Shown here in pieces: positions 14,673 to 23,230 of a DNA stretch of 25,956 bases. The stretch is from Hippea sp964442345. Lineage in GTDB: Bacteria > Campylobacterota_A > Desulfurellia > Desulfurellales > Hippeaceae. Position numbers and translations under genes: made by a program. The number at the start of each line of letters is the position of its first letter. Position 1 is the stretch's first letter. Under the pieces are notes generated by a model. That model did not search any database. It was not told the origin of the DNA and worked only from the letters and a program-made list of their open reading frames with translations. The stretch lies in contig CAYTZD010000017.1 in the NCBI GenBank assembly GCA_964442345.1, forward strand, positions 1-25,956. The letters run 5' to 3'.

Positions 14673-17600
14673 ATGCTAAAAAGTGGTGCTTTTATCTTTG
14701 ATGCCATTTTGAATGAAGATGGCTCTAAGATAGAGAAGTTCAACATATCGAAAAATACACTTGGTTTTGAGATAGAAAAAGAGAAGATAGAATCCATTAT
14801 ACTCAAAGGCGCAAGAGAAAATGACATCTTACAAGAGAGAATATTTTTTGAAAATGCCAAAGGGTTAACCCTTACTGCAGTTTTTAAGAAAGATAAAGAA
14901 TCTATATTTGTCTATGGTTTTATTGTTCCCGAAACGAGGTTTATAAGTTCTGGAATGTTTGAGATTTTCAACGATATAGACAATGTGTGTATTATTCTGT
15001 ATCAAGACAATGGTGAGATAATCTTTGCAAATAAAAACTTTTATAAGGTTTTAGGGTATAGCGAAAATGATTTGAAAGGCAGACATATCTGTGAGTTTGT
15101 AAGCAAGCCTTATAAAAATATATGCTATCATAATGTATCTCAAAGGCTTAAGGGTGTTAAATTCAGCAGTGCCTATGATGATGTTAAGATTATCTCGGCT
15201 GACGGTAAAGAGAAGGTATTTAATGTTTATGGCAATACTGTTATATATAACTCAAAGCCTGCTGGTATCCTGTTTTGCGTTGATATAACGCAAGAGAGTA
15301 GCTTTAAGAAGCTTTATAGGGCTATTAAGGATATAAATCAGATAATAATAAGGGTTGAAGACGAAGACGAACTGTTTAGCAGTGTTTGTAATGTCTTGAT
15401 TAGTGTCGGTTTTGCTGCTGCTATTGTTGTTTCCATAGATGAGAATGAAAGGGTTAATGTAGATTATATAGCTGGTGAAGGCAGGGAATTCTTTGAAAGG
15501 GTATTTGCAACTGTTAACGGAGTGTCAACACACGGTAAAGGAACAGCAGCCAAAGCATTCTCGCAAGGCAAAATAGCGATAAACCCTGATACCAAAACAA
15601 ACCCTGATATGGTTTACTGGCGCGATGATTTACTAAAGCTTGGATTCCATTCAAATTGCGCTATTCCTATAGTTGTTGACGGAGAAGTTGAGAATATACT
15701 GCTTGTTTTCTCCCATAGAGAAAACGCATTTGTTAATGAATATCTGGATTTACTTAATGAGCTAAAGGGTGATGTTGAATTTGCCTTAAAGAAGATAAGA
15801 ATACAGAGAAACCTTAAACTGACAAGTAAAATTCTGGATGAGATTGAAGAATGCGTCATTATTACCAATGATAGATGCAAAATAGAATATGTTAATAATG
15901 CCTTTGAAAAGGCATTGGGTTATACACTTGATGAGATTAAAGGCAAGACACCATCATTTTTTGGTTATAAAGACGGAGAGGTTGATTGCAAGGAAGATGA
16001 GATTCATGCCCGTCTGTTGGAAGGAAAACAGGTTAAATTTGAGTATAAAGTTTTAACAAAGAATAAAGAGCATAAAATATACGAAGTTAGCATAGTTCCT
16101 ATTAAAAAGGACGGCAAGTTATTTAAATCCGTTAGCTTGATGAGAGATATAACGCTTCAGAAGAAACAGCAAAAACAGATTGAGCTTCTTAATAGGTTCT
16201 ATCTAACCCTTTATCATTTAAATGAAGCACTTATTTCAGCTGAAGACGAAGATGAACTGTTGAGAGATGTCTCTGAAGTTATGGTTAAATATCTCAATGC
16301 GGCAGTCTCTTTTGTTGCATTAAAGATAAAAGATAGGTGGACTGTTGAGCATCTGCATATAAGGGATAAACAGTTGGAAAATTTGGCTAAAGAGTTAAAG
16401 GTAGGTATAGAAAGATTTGGAGGAAAAACAAAAGAGCTTCCCTTTGGTAGGGCTTATTTGACAAACCGTGTTAAGGTGTCAGTTGACATAGATAGAGATT
16501 CCCGAACAATTGAGTTTATAGATCTTGCAAAGAGATATAATCTAAAAAGCTGTTTTGCTATTCCCTTGAGTTTGTCTTCCAAAGTAGTTGGTGTTGTAGT
16601 TGCCGTCTTTGATTCTAAGGTTGAATTTAGCAGAAGGTTATACAATCTCCTTCTTCAGGTAAAAAGCGATCTGGATGAATTTTTGCAACATTTTCAGCAG
16701 AGAAGATGGAATAAGATAATCTCTATTGCATTGGATGCTGGTTTCTCCTATGTAATCATAATGGATAAATTCTTTAGAGTTGTATATATGAACGAAGCGG
16801 CACTTCAGCTGCACGGTTATAGTTACGATGAAGTTATAGGCAAAAAACATTCGATATTCTCTTCCGAACAGCACAATAGGGAATTTATAAAGAGAGTAGC
16901 TAAAGCCTTAAGAGAAGGTAAAGCATTTAGTGATCTGTTTGTCTATAGGGCAAAAGGTGGCAGGCTTATTGAAGGTTATACGACGATTGTGCCATATAAA
17001 GAGAATGGTAAGATAAAATATTACATAGCTGTTGGCAAGGATATAACAAAAGAGAAAGAGCTTCAAAAGAAGCTGATATTCTTATCGAAACACGATTTAT
17101 TAACTAAATTGCCCAATAAGGATGAGTTCTTAAGAAAGGTTGGGTTAATTCTAAAAAAGAAGAGTGACAAGATTTCTGCGTTTGTTATTGTGGATATTAA
17201 CGGTTGTTCTTATATAAACCAGATTTATGGATATGCTGCAGGTGATGAACTGATAAGACAGACGGCAAAGAGATTGACGGCTGAGATTAAAAGCAATGAT
17301 GTTGTCTGTAGGCTTACGGCTGATAAGTTTGGCTTATTTATGTATGCCGTTGAGAGTGAAGAAGATGCACTTGTAAGACTTATGGATATCCTAAAAAGAC
17401 TAAATGAGCCCGTTAAGATTAATAGTCATAGTATTACACCTTCTTATCATGTAGGTGTTAGCTTCTATCCTGTTGATGGTGAAGATCCCGACGATCTTTT
17501 GTCTAAAGCTGAACTTGCCCTTATCTCTTCTAAATCTCAGGGTGAGAACGAGATAGGCTTTTTCAAGAAGAATACGCAGCAGAAGGTGTTTAAGGTTATA

Positions 17601-18338
17601 CAACTGAAGGACAAGCTAAAAGAAGCTTTTGAGAATAACGAATTTGTTTTATTTTATCAACCTTACTATTCTATTGAAACAAGAGAGATTGCAGGTGCAG
17701 AAGCACTTCTTAGGTGGATTCATAAAGGGAAGGTGGTTCCGCCATCTGAGTTTATAGAAGTGCTTGAAGATTCAAATCTTATGTTTGATGTTGAAGAGAG
17801 AATCATCTACGAAGCTGCTAAAACGGTTGCATCTTTAAATAAAAAGGTGCCTATTTCTATAAACATCTCGCCAAAGAGCTTCAAAAGAGATTATCTCATT
17901 CAACTTATTAAGCAGACATTAAGGGATTTTAATATTGAAGGTGAATGTTTGACTGTTGAGATAATAGAAAGGGTGTTTGTGGACGATATAGACTATACGA
18001 AGAAGGTTCTGTATGAACTTAAAGATATGGGTGTTAGGATAGCCGTTGACGATTTTGGAACGGGCTATTCATCACTGACCTATATAAAAGAGCTTCCTAT
18101 TGATATATTAAAGATAGATATTGCCTTCATAAGAAGCATGCTTAAAAACAAGAAGGATTTGAGTCTTGTTAAGTTGATTATAAATATAGCCAAAGAGTTT
18201 GGTCTAAAGACAACGGCAGAAGGTGTTGAAACAGAAGAACAATTTGAGATTTTAAAGGGTATGGGTTGCGATTATGCTCAAGGTTATCTCTTCTGTAAGC
18301 CCACAGATAAAGATAGTTTTGTAAAGATGTTGAAATAA
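14673..18338 (+). CDS. Multi-sensor c-di-GMP phosphodiesterase (PAS-GAF-PAS-GAF-PAS-GGDEF-EAL)
   Basis: This 1221-residue soluble protein (no membrane segment seen) probably hydrolyses cyclic di-GMP. After an N-terminal region without clear family (1-90) come PAS (about 95-207), GAF (212-375), PAS (383-497), GAF (503-676), PAS (682-796), GGDEF (799-968) and EAL (975-1221). In the GGDEF domain the active-site loop reads LTADKF (about 881-886) in place of GGDEF, so cyclase activity is unlikely. The EAL domain keeps its metal and catalytic residues: GAEALLRW (1010), ISINISPKSF, EIIE, VDDFGTGYSSL (1126), KID, AEGVE (1183) and QGYLF (1203). The two GAF domains follow similar helices (both with EDEDEL), suggesting duplication of a PAS-GAF unit. 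No Shine-Dalgarno; a consensus promoter abuts the ATG. Ligands of the sensors are unknown. Confidence 0.92.
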   Translation: MLKSGAFIFDAILNEDGSKIEKFNISKNTLGFEIEKEKIESIILKGARENDILQERIFFENAKGLTLTAVFKKDKESIFVYGFIVPETRFISSGMFEIFNDIDNVCIILYQDNGEIIFANKNFYKVLGYSENDLKGRHICEFVSKPYKNICYHNVSQRLKGVKFSSAYDDVKIISADGKEKVFNVYGNTVIYNSKPAGILFCVDITQESSFKKLYRAIKDINQIIIRVEDEDELFSSVCNVLISVGFAAAIVVSIDENERVNVDYIAGEGREFFERVFATVNGVSTHGKGTAAKAFSQGKIAINPDTKTNPDMVYWRDDLLKLGFHSNCAIPIVVDGEVENILLVFSHRENAFVNEYLDLLNELKGDVEFALKKIRIQRNLKLTSKILDEIEECVIITNDRCKIEYVNNAFEKALGYTLDEIKGKTPSFFGYKDGEVDCKEDEIHARLLEGKQVKFEYKVLTKNKEHKIYEVSIVPIKKDGKLFKSVSLMRDITLQKKQQKQIELLNRFYLTLYHLNEALISAEDEDELLRDVSEVMVKYLNAAVSFVALKIKDRWTVEHLHIRDKQLENLAKELKVGIERFGGKTKELPFGRAYLTNRVKVSVDIDRDSRTIEFIDLAKRYNLKSCFAIPLSLSSKVVGVVVAVFDSKVEFSRRLYNLLLQVKSDLDEFLQHFQQRRWNKIISIALDAGFSYVIIMDKFFRVVYMNEAALQLHGYSYDEVIGKKHSIFSSEQHNREFIKRVAKALREGKAFSDLFVYRAKGGRLIEGYTTIVPYKENGKIKYYIAVGKDITKEKELQKKLIFLSKHDLLTKLPNKDEFLRKVGLILKKKSDKISAFVIVDINGCSYINQIYGYAAGDELIRQTAKRLTAEIKSNDVVCRLTADKFGLFMYAVESEEDALVRLMDILKRLNEPVKINSHSITPSYHVGVSFYPVDGEDPDDLLSKAELALISSKSQGENEIGFFKKNTQQKVFKVIQLKDKLKEAFENNEFVLFYQPYYSIETREIAGAEALLRWIHKGKVVPPSEFIEVLEDSNLMFDVEERIIYEAAKTVASLNKKVPISINISPKSFKRDYLIQLIKQTLRDFNIEGECLTVEIIERVFVDDIDYTKKVLYELKDMGVRIAVDDFGTGYSSLTYIKELPIDILKIDIAFIRSMLKNKKDLSLVKLIINIAKEFGLKTTAEGVETEEQFEILKGMGCDYAQGYLFCKPTDKDSFVKMLK

Positions 18339-18428
18339 TTCGATGCGGTTTATGATTTTTTAGAATGGGATTGGCTGTGTCTTGTGTAAATAGGTTTAGT
18401 AAATTCACATTTAACTTCTTAATAAAGT

Positions 18429-18457
18429 TTGAAAAATAAACAGCCTTCTGTTATATT
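18429..18457 (+). promoter_or_regulatory. Sigma-70-like promoter of accBC
   Basis: TTGAAA (18429-18434), 17 bases and TATATT (18452-18457). A start near 18464 gives a 23-base leader with AAGGAGG at 18473-18479. The preceding 90 bases after the EAL gene show no hairpin terminator. Confidence 0.6.
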
Positions 18458-18486
18458 GTTCACGATATTGAAAAGGAGGGTAAGAA

Positions 18487-18966
18487 ATGGATTTAAAGCA
18501 GCTGAAAGAGCTGATGCGTTTTGTTGAGAAGAGCAGCTTTGCCGAGTTTGAATACAAAGACGATGAGTTGCACCTGGTTTTGAAAAAGAAAGAAGCGTTT
18601 GTGGGAGAAAATATAGTTGCTCAAGCTCAACCGTTGGTTGTTGAGACACAGGCTGCATTGCCACAGCAGGTAAAAGAAGAGAAAAAGGAAGAAGTTAAAG
18701 AAGATAAAGCAACAGACAAAGACCTTGTCGAGATAAAATCACCTATGGTTGCAACATTCTACAGGGCGCCTTCGCCAACTTCTCCACCTTATGTGGAAGT
18801 GGGTGATGAAGTAAAGAAGGGTGATGTTCTCTGCATTCTTGAAGCTATGAAGATAATGAATGAGCTTGAAGCAGAATTCCCATGCAGAATAGAGAAAATC
18901 TTGGTTGAAAATGGCCAGAAGGTTGAATATGACCAACCACTATTTTTGGTGAAGAGGTTAGATTAG
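18487..18966 (+). CDS. accB: Acetyl-CoA carboxylase biotin carboxyl carrier protein
   Basis: This subunit carries the biotin that shuttles CO2 between biotin carboxylase and carboxyltransferase at the first step of fatty-acid synthesis. The 159-residue protein has the usual helical N-terminus (MDLKQLKELMRFVEKS), a charged, flexible Glu/Lys linker (about 60-80) and a biotinyl domain. The acceptor lysine is Lys122 in EAMKIMNE. The protruding thumb segment FYRAPSPTSPPYV, typical of AccB rather than other biotin carriers, is present. AAGGAGG lies seven bases before the ATG. The gene is one base upstream of accC; the carboxyltransferase genes accA/accD are not in the window. Confidence 0.96.
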   Translation: MDLKQLKELMRFVEKSSFAEFEYKDDELHLVLKKKEAFVGENIVAQAQPLVVETQAALPQQVKEEKKEEVKEDKATDKDLVEIKSPMVATFYRAPSPTSPPYVEVGDEVKKGDVLCILEAMKIMNELEAEFPCRIEKILVENGQKVEYDQPLFLVKRLD

Positions 18967-18967
18967 A

Positions 18968-20311
18968 ATGTTTAAAAAAATCCTAATCGCAAACAGGGGA
19001 GAGATAGCAGTCAGAATAATAAGAGCGGCAAAAGAGCTAAATATTAAAACTGTTGCCGTATATTCAACAGAAGATAAAGATTCAATGCATGTAAAGTTGG
19101 CAGATGAATCAATTTGTATAGGCCCTGCAGAGGCGCAGAAAAGCTATCTTAACCTGTTCAACCTTGCTCAGGCCATAGTTAACTCAAAATGCGATGCGGT
19201 GCATCCGGGATATGGATTTCTAAGCGAAAATCCAACATTTGTTAGGGTGTGCGATGATCTGGGTGTTAAGTTTATAGGTCCTGATGCTGAGACGATGGAG
19301 AGATTGGCGGATAAATCCGTTGTTAAACAGATACTTGCAGACAACGGCATACCAACTGTTCCGGGAAGTAAAGGATCTATAAAGGATGAGAATACGCTTA
19401 TTGAGACAGCCGAAAGGATAGGTTATCCCGTTTTGCTTAAGGCAGCATGGGGCGGCGGTGGTAAGGGAATGAGAGTCGTAAGGAATAAAGACGAGCTTAT
19501 ATCTGCATATAACTCTGCAAAGATGGAAGCAAGGGCATCATTTGGAAGAGAAGATATATACCTTGAGAAGTTTATTGAGCATCCAAGACATATAGAAGTG
19601 CAGGTGCTTGCAGACGATTATGGCAATGTTATCCATGTAGGAGAAAGGGACTGCACACTTCAAAGGAGACATCAGAAATTGCTTGAAGAAGCACCATCAC
19701 CCGTTCTAAAGGAAGAGACAAGAAAGAGATTGCATGAAGCTGCAACTGAAGCATGCAGGGTTTTGGGATATAAGAATGCTGGAACAGTTGAGTTTCTCTT
19801 TGATGGCGATAATTTCTATTTTATTGAGATAAATACGCGTATTCAGGTTGAGCATCCCGTAAGCGAGATGGTTTATGGTGTTGACTTGATAAAAGAGCAG
19901 ATAGCTATAGCATCAGGTGAAGAGTTAAGCATTATGCAGTCTGCTGTTGTGCCTAAATTCCATGTTATAGAATGCAGAATCAATGCAGAAGACCCAGAGA
20001 AGTTTTATCCATCTCCCGGAAAGATAAAGAATCTATACCTTCCAGGTGGTCCTGGTGTAAGGGTTGATACTGCTGTAGCATGTAATAGTGTAATATCACC
20101 TTATTACGATTCAATGATAGCAAAGCTTATAGTTAGGGGCTCAGATAGGGAAGAAGCGCGCAGAAGAATGCTTAGATGCCTTGATGAGTTTGTTGTAGAA
20201 GGTATAAAAACAAGTATTCCGTTTTTTAAGAAAATACTCACGACTGATAAGTTTATAAATAATAATTATGATACGAACTTTATAGATAAGGAGTTTCTGG
20301 GCAGGTCTTAG
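18968..20311 (+). CDS. accC: Acetyl-CoA carboxylase biotin carboxylase subunit
   Basis: It uses ATP and bicarbonate to carboxylate the biotin on AccB. The 447 residues are the normal family length. Visible are the N-terminal KILIANRGEIAVRIIRAAKEL, CDAVHPGYGFLSENP, the ATP-grasp glycine loop KAAWGGGGKGMRVV, EKFIEHPRHIEVQVL, GERDCTLQRRHQKL and the catalytic EINTRIQVEHPVSEMV. Pairing with a bona fide accB argues for acetyl-CoA carboxylase and against pyruvate carboxylase subunit A. Its last four bases overlap the stop of the convergent minus-strand gene. Confidence 0.95.
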   Translation: MFKKILIANRGEIAVRIIRAAKELNIKTVAVYSTEDKDSMHVKLADESICIGPAEAQKSYLNLFNLAQAIVNSKCDAVHPGYGFLSENPTFVRVCDDLGVKFIGPDAETMERLADKSVVKQILADNGIPTVPGSKGSIKDENTLIETAERIGYPVLLKAAWGGGGKGMRVVRNKDELISAYNSAKMEARASFGREDIYLEKFIEHPRHIEVQVLADDYGNVIHVGERDCTLQRRHQKLLEEAPSPVLKEETRKRLHEAATEACRVLGYKNAGTVEFLFDGDNFYFIEINTRIQVEHPVSEMVYGVDLIKEQIAIASGEELSIMQSAVVPKFHVIECRINAEDPEKFYPSPGKIKNLYLPGGPGVRVDTAVACNSVISPYYDSMIAKLIVRGSDREEARRRMLRCLDEFVVEGIKTSIPFFKKILTTDKFINNNYDTNFIDKEFLGRS

Positions 20312-20317
20312 ACCTGC
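20301..20317. terminator. Hairpin over the overlapping stops of accC and the convergent gene
   Basis: Arms GCAGGTC (20301-20307) and GACCTGC (20311-20317) enclose the loop TTA. The four bases TTAG supply both stops, TAG for accC and TAA for the minus-strand gene. No U tract follows on either strand, so termination here would be weak or need Rho. Confidence 0.4.
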
Positions 20318-20826
20318 ACCAGGATATCCTCCTTTGCTGAAAGTGCCTTCTTTAATGCATCGTAACTTCTTTGAGAGAAGGATTCTGCTGAATCGCTAAG
20401 CTTTGAAAATGTTATACCAAATTTTGGCATAACATCGACAACGCAGCCGTTAACATTCAATTCTTTTAAATTCCTTGATAGTTTTTCGCAGAATTTTACC
20501 GTATCGTCGCCTTCAAATACCCTTGTTAGGATACAGAATAGACCTTTATCGCAATAAAACAGCATATCGCTTTTTCTGCAGATTGCAGTTAACTTTTTGC
20601 CTATTGCTTTGTCAAGTTGATCCTGCATTAGATCTTTGCAGCTTGAGCTAACCCTTTCCAAAGAACAGTCCATTAATATAAAGCTCCAGTTCTCTTCGTA
20701 TCTTTCGTGTTGCTTTAATAGATTGTCCATCAGTAGATAAAGTGTCTGTTTGTTGTAAAGGCCTGTTGTTTTATCTTTAAGCGTTTCTTCTAATTTATCT
20801 AACTCTTCCTGTTGAAAAAATTGCAT
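20308..20826 (-). CDS. Small Cys-rich degenerate GGDEF-domain protein
   Basis: The 172-residue protein keeps the outline of a GGDEF domain. DKTTGLYNKQTLYLLMDNLL matches the D-x-LTGL-x-NR entry helix, and AICRKSDMLFYCDKGLFCIL sits where R-x-x-D-x-x-x-R-x-GGDEF should be. The catalytic loop has become CDKGLF, so it should neither make c-di-GMP nor bind GTP in the usual way. Seven cysteines are spread over the chain, high for a cytoplasmic GGDEF domain. The ATG at 20826 lies 32 bases inside trpS and has GAGGTG directly ahead; no other methionine fits. It is the last gene of the kinase-trpS operon. It might be a c-di-GMP effector or a protein-interaction module; the function is unknown. Confidence 0.7.
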   Translation of the reverse strand: MQFFQQEELDKLEETLKDKTTGLYNKQTLYLLMDNLLKQHERYEENWSFILMDCSLERVSSSCKDLMQDQLDKAIGKKLTAICRKSDMLFYCDKGLFCILTRVFEGDDTVKFCEKLSRNLKELNVNGCVVDVMPKFGITFSKLSDSAESFSQRSYDALKKALSAKEDILVQV

Positions 20827-21796
20827 CTCTCACCTCTTCTAAAGTTTCCTTTGCTTTTTGTTTTGCTTTCCTTGAACCTTCGGCTAATATTTCCCTTATT
20901 GTATCTTCTTTGTTTAATAACTCTTTGCGTTTTTCCCTGAACGGTTTTAATGTCTCGTTCATATTTTTAATTAACATTTTCTTGCACTCGACGCAACCTA
21001 TCTCTGCCTTTGAGCATGCTTCTTTTATCTCTTTTTGTTTTTCTTTTGTTGAGAATATCTTATGCAGCATGAATACGCCACACTCTTCTGCCACACCTGG
21101 ATCTGTTCTTCTTTTTCTTCTTGGATCTGTAAACATAACGCGTATCTTTTTTGCTGTATCTTCTTCTGAATCAGACAGGTATATGGCATTGTCGTAGGAT
21201 TTACTCATTTTTCTGCCGTCAAGTCCCAAGATTTTTGGAACTTCAGTTAGAAGTGGCTGTGGCTCTATAAAGACCTTGCTTTGGGTTGTGTGATTAAAGT
21301 GTCTGACAAGTTCCCTTGTGAATTCAAGATGTGCAACCTGGTCAAGTCCAACTGGAACATAATGCGCTTTATAGATGATAATATCTGCAGCCATCAAGAC
21401 AGGATAACCCAAAAAGCCGTAGTTTGATGTTTTAGATTTGCCAAGTTGAGCTATCTGGTCTTTGTATGATGGGACTCTCTCAAGCCAGCCAACAGGTGTT
21501 ATCATTGAAAGAAGCAGGAATAGTTCGGCATGCTCCTTTACGAGTGATTGAACAAAGATTGTGCTTTTTGAAGGGTCAAGACCAAAAGCCAACCAGTCTG
21601 CCACCATGTTTATTGTGTTTTTGGGTATCTCTTTTGATGAGTCAAAGCCCGTTGTTAAAGCATGCCAGTCTGCCACAAAGTAGAATCTTTCGTAATCTTC
21701 ATTTTGTAGGTTTATCCAATTCTGCAATGCACCGTAAAGGTTGCCTAAGTGTAGATCGCCTGTTGGTCTCATTCCGCTTAAAACTGTTTTTTTCAT
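20795..21796 (-). CDS. trpS: Tryptophanyl-tRNA synthetase
   Basis: This class I synthetase charges tRNA-Trp. The 333-residue bacterial-type protein has the HIGH-equivalent GDLHLGNLYGAL near the N-terminus, preceded by LSGMRPTG, and KMSKS at about 196-200 (LDGRKMSKSYDNAI). Other family blocks are ADWHALTT, YPVLMAADIIIY and VPVGLDQVAHLEFTREL. Its C-terminal half has the short cysteine cluster GCVECKK seen in some members. It starts 12 bases after the histidine kinase gene, with GAGGGG ahead of the ATG, and overlaps the next gene by 32 bases, so all three are probably co-transcribed. Confidence 0.96.
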   Translation of the reverse strand: MKKTVLSGMRPTGDLHLGNLYGALQNWINLQNEDYERFYFVADWHALTTGFDSSKEIPKNTINMVADWLAFGLDPSKSTIFVQSLVKEHAELFLLLSMITPVGWLERVPSYKDQIAQLGKSKTSNYGFLGYPVLMAADIIIYKAHYVPVGLDQVAHLEFTRELVRHFNHTTQSKVFIEPQPLLTEVPKILGLDGRKMSKSYDNAIYLSDSEEDTAKKIRVMFTDPRRKRRTDPGVAEECGVFMLHKIFSTKEKQKEIKEACSKAEIGCVECKKMLIKNMNETLKPFREKRKELLNKEDTIREILAEGSRKAKQKAKETLEEVRDAIFSTGRVR

Positions 21797-21808
21797 CTTT
21801 TACCCCTC

Positions 21809-23110
21809 TCACATTGGAAGAATAATTTTAAATGTTGTGCCTTCGGCTATTTTGCTTTCTATGTAAAGCTCACCGCCTAAAATTTCTATTGTATGTTTTG
21901 CAAGTGGCAAGCCTAAACCCTTTTTTACTTTGCCGCCTGATTCAAATGGTTTGAATATGCTTTGAAGTATATCCTTTGGTATGCCAGGCCCTGTATCTTT
22001 TATTGTTATCTCTATGGAGTTTTTTATCTCTTCTGATTTAGCTACACCGATAAACAGCTCTCCGCCATTTGGCATAACCTTTATACAGTTATCGATAATA
22101 TTCTTTAAAGCCATCTTTAGCTTTTTAGGGTCTGTTCTTACTGGTGGTAATTTCTCTTCGATTTTAAGCGTTAGTTTTATCTTGTTTGAAGATATAGCAT
22201 TTTTGTATTCTTCTATCACTTCTTTAACTATGTTTTGCAAAACGGAAAATTTCATCTCCACTTCTGTATCGCTCATTGTTAGAAGGTTGTCAAGTAACAT
22301 GCTCATATTCTTGCTTTCGGTTTTTATGTATTCTACATATTTTTCTAACTCTTCTGGTTTTGCGCCCTTTTTTAGTTTTTTATCTATGATAGATGCTATA
22401 CCGCCTATGCTCATCAATGGGTTTCTCAATCTATGCGCCACGCTCTCTGCCAAATCAAGCATCGCTTTTTCTTTCTCTCTTTTTATAAGCTGCTGCTGTA
22501 TAGCTTCTATCTTTTTTAAGGATTCTTCAAGTTTTTTGTTTTTCCTTGATAATTCAAGGTTTAGCTTGTCTATCTCCTTTAGGTGATTCTCCATTGCATC
22601 GCTTAGTACTCCCGTTGGGACGAATATTATAAAGAACGGAACTATTCTGTAGAACAGCTCAACCAGGTTATAGATGCCTACTCCGTAGCCCAAATTAAAC
22701 AGGATGTAAAATATTGCTCCTGCTAAAGCCACAATGAAAGATGATTTTGTTCCAAGTACAAATGCGGATATACTTATCACGACAAAGTATCCTGAATAGA
22801 ATGGACTTGAGAATCCGCCGGTTGCATAGGTAAAAAACGATATTACTGCCTGGTCGAATATGAATGTTGCAAGGCAAAAGTACTTGCATTTTCCTGAATC
22901 TGGGCTAAAAAGAAATCTTATTATAAAAAATGCGGTGTAGATGTATATCAAGATGTTATACAGATATATAAGCAGAAGCTTGTTTACATTTGCAAGGTAT
23001 AGGTCTGGGTATGTTGCCCATATAACAGCACCAGAGACAGAGATAAGGCGTACAGCTAAGATAAGTATATTTGTTTTTGATGTGTCAATAAAATGTTGAG
23101 CTTTTATCAT
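21809..23110 (-). CDS. Membrane-bound sensor histidine kinase
   Basis: The 433-residue kinase has about six transmembrane helices in its first 170 residues, with little periplasmic sequence, then a coiled-coil linker (about 175-215) and a HisKA/HATPase core. The phospho-acceptor is His226 in ESVAHRLRNPLMSIGG; the N box is NIIDNCIKVMPNGGEL, G1 DTGPGIP and G2 GLGLPLAKH. The residue after the histidine is Arg, where the acidic residue of the usual HE/HD pair sits. No response regulator is in the window, so it is an orphan. The H box and ATPase style resemble NtrB-type kinases. The ATG at 23110 has no visible Shine-Dalgarno. It leads an operon with trpS and a degenerate GGDEF gene. Confidence 0.88.
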   Translation of the reverse strand: MIKAQHFIDTSKTNILILAVRLISVSGAVIWATYPDLYLANVNKLLLIYLYNILIYIYTAFFIIRFLFSPDSGKCKYFCLATFIFDQAVISFFTYATGGFSSPFYSGYFVVISISAFVLGTKSSFIVALAGAIFYILFNLGYGVGIYNLVELFYRIVPFFIIFVPTGVLSDAMENHLKEIDKLNLELSRKNKKLEESLKKIEAIQQQLIKREKEKAMLDLAESVAHRLRNPLMSIGGIASIIDKKLKKGAKPEELEKYVEYIKTESKNMSMLLDNLLTMSDTEVEMKFSVLQNIVKEVIEEYKNAISSNKIKLTLKIEEKLPPVRTDPKKLKMALKNIIDNCIKVMPNGGELFIGVAKSEEIKNSIEITIKDTGPGIPKDILQSIFKPFESGGKVKKGLGLPLAKHTIEILGGELYIESKIAEGTTFKIILPM

Positions 23111-23128
23111 TAAACGGCACCCAAAAAT

Positions 23129-23156
23129 TGGACAGACATTAACATTTTGCTATACT
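23129..23156 (+). promoter_or_regulatory. Sigma-70-like promoter of the diguanylate cyclase operon
   Basis: TGGACA (23129-23134), 16 bases and TATACT (23151-23156). A start near 23163 would give a leader of about 68 bases before the TTG start at 23231. Confidence 0.55.
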
Positions 23157-23230
23157 ATAGGTTAGTGGTTAATTGGCTTTTTGTCAAACTAAAAACTCTT
23201 TTTGGTCGTATTAGTAAAAGGGAGGTATCC

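Noticed and set aside
18380..18415. Imperfect inverted repeat upstream of accB, considered as a fatty-acid regulator operator
   Set aside because: The arms match poorly and fit no operator consensus I know (FapR, FabT, FadR).
20301..20317. Strong bidirectional terminator for accC and the trpS operon
   Set aside because: The seven-base stem is good but there is no U tract in either direction, so it was kept only as a weak hairpin.
21981..22586. 201-codon open frame on the plus strand
   Set aside because: It is antisense to the histidine kinase catalytic core, Ser/Phe-rich, without a Shine-Dalgarno or family motifs.
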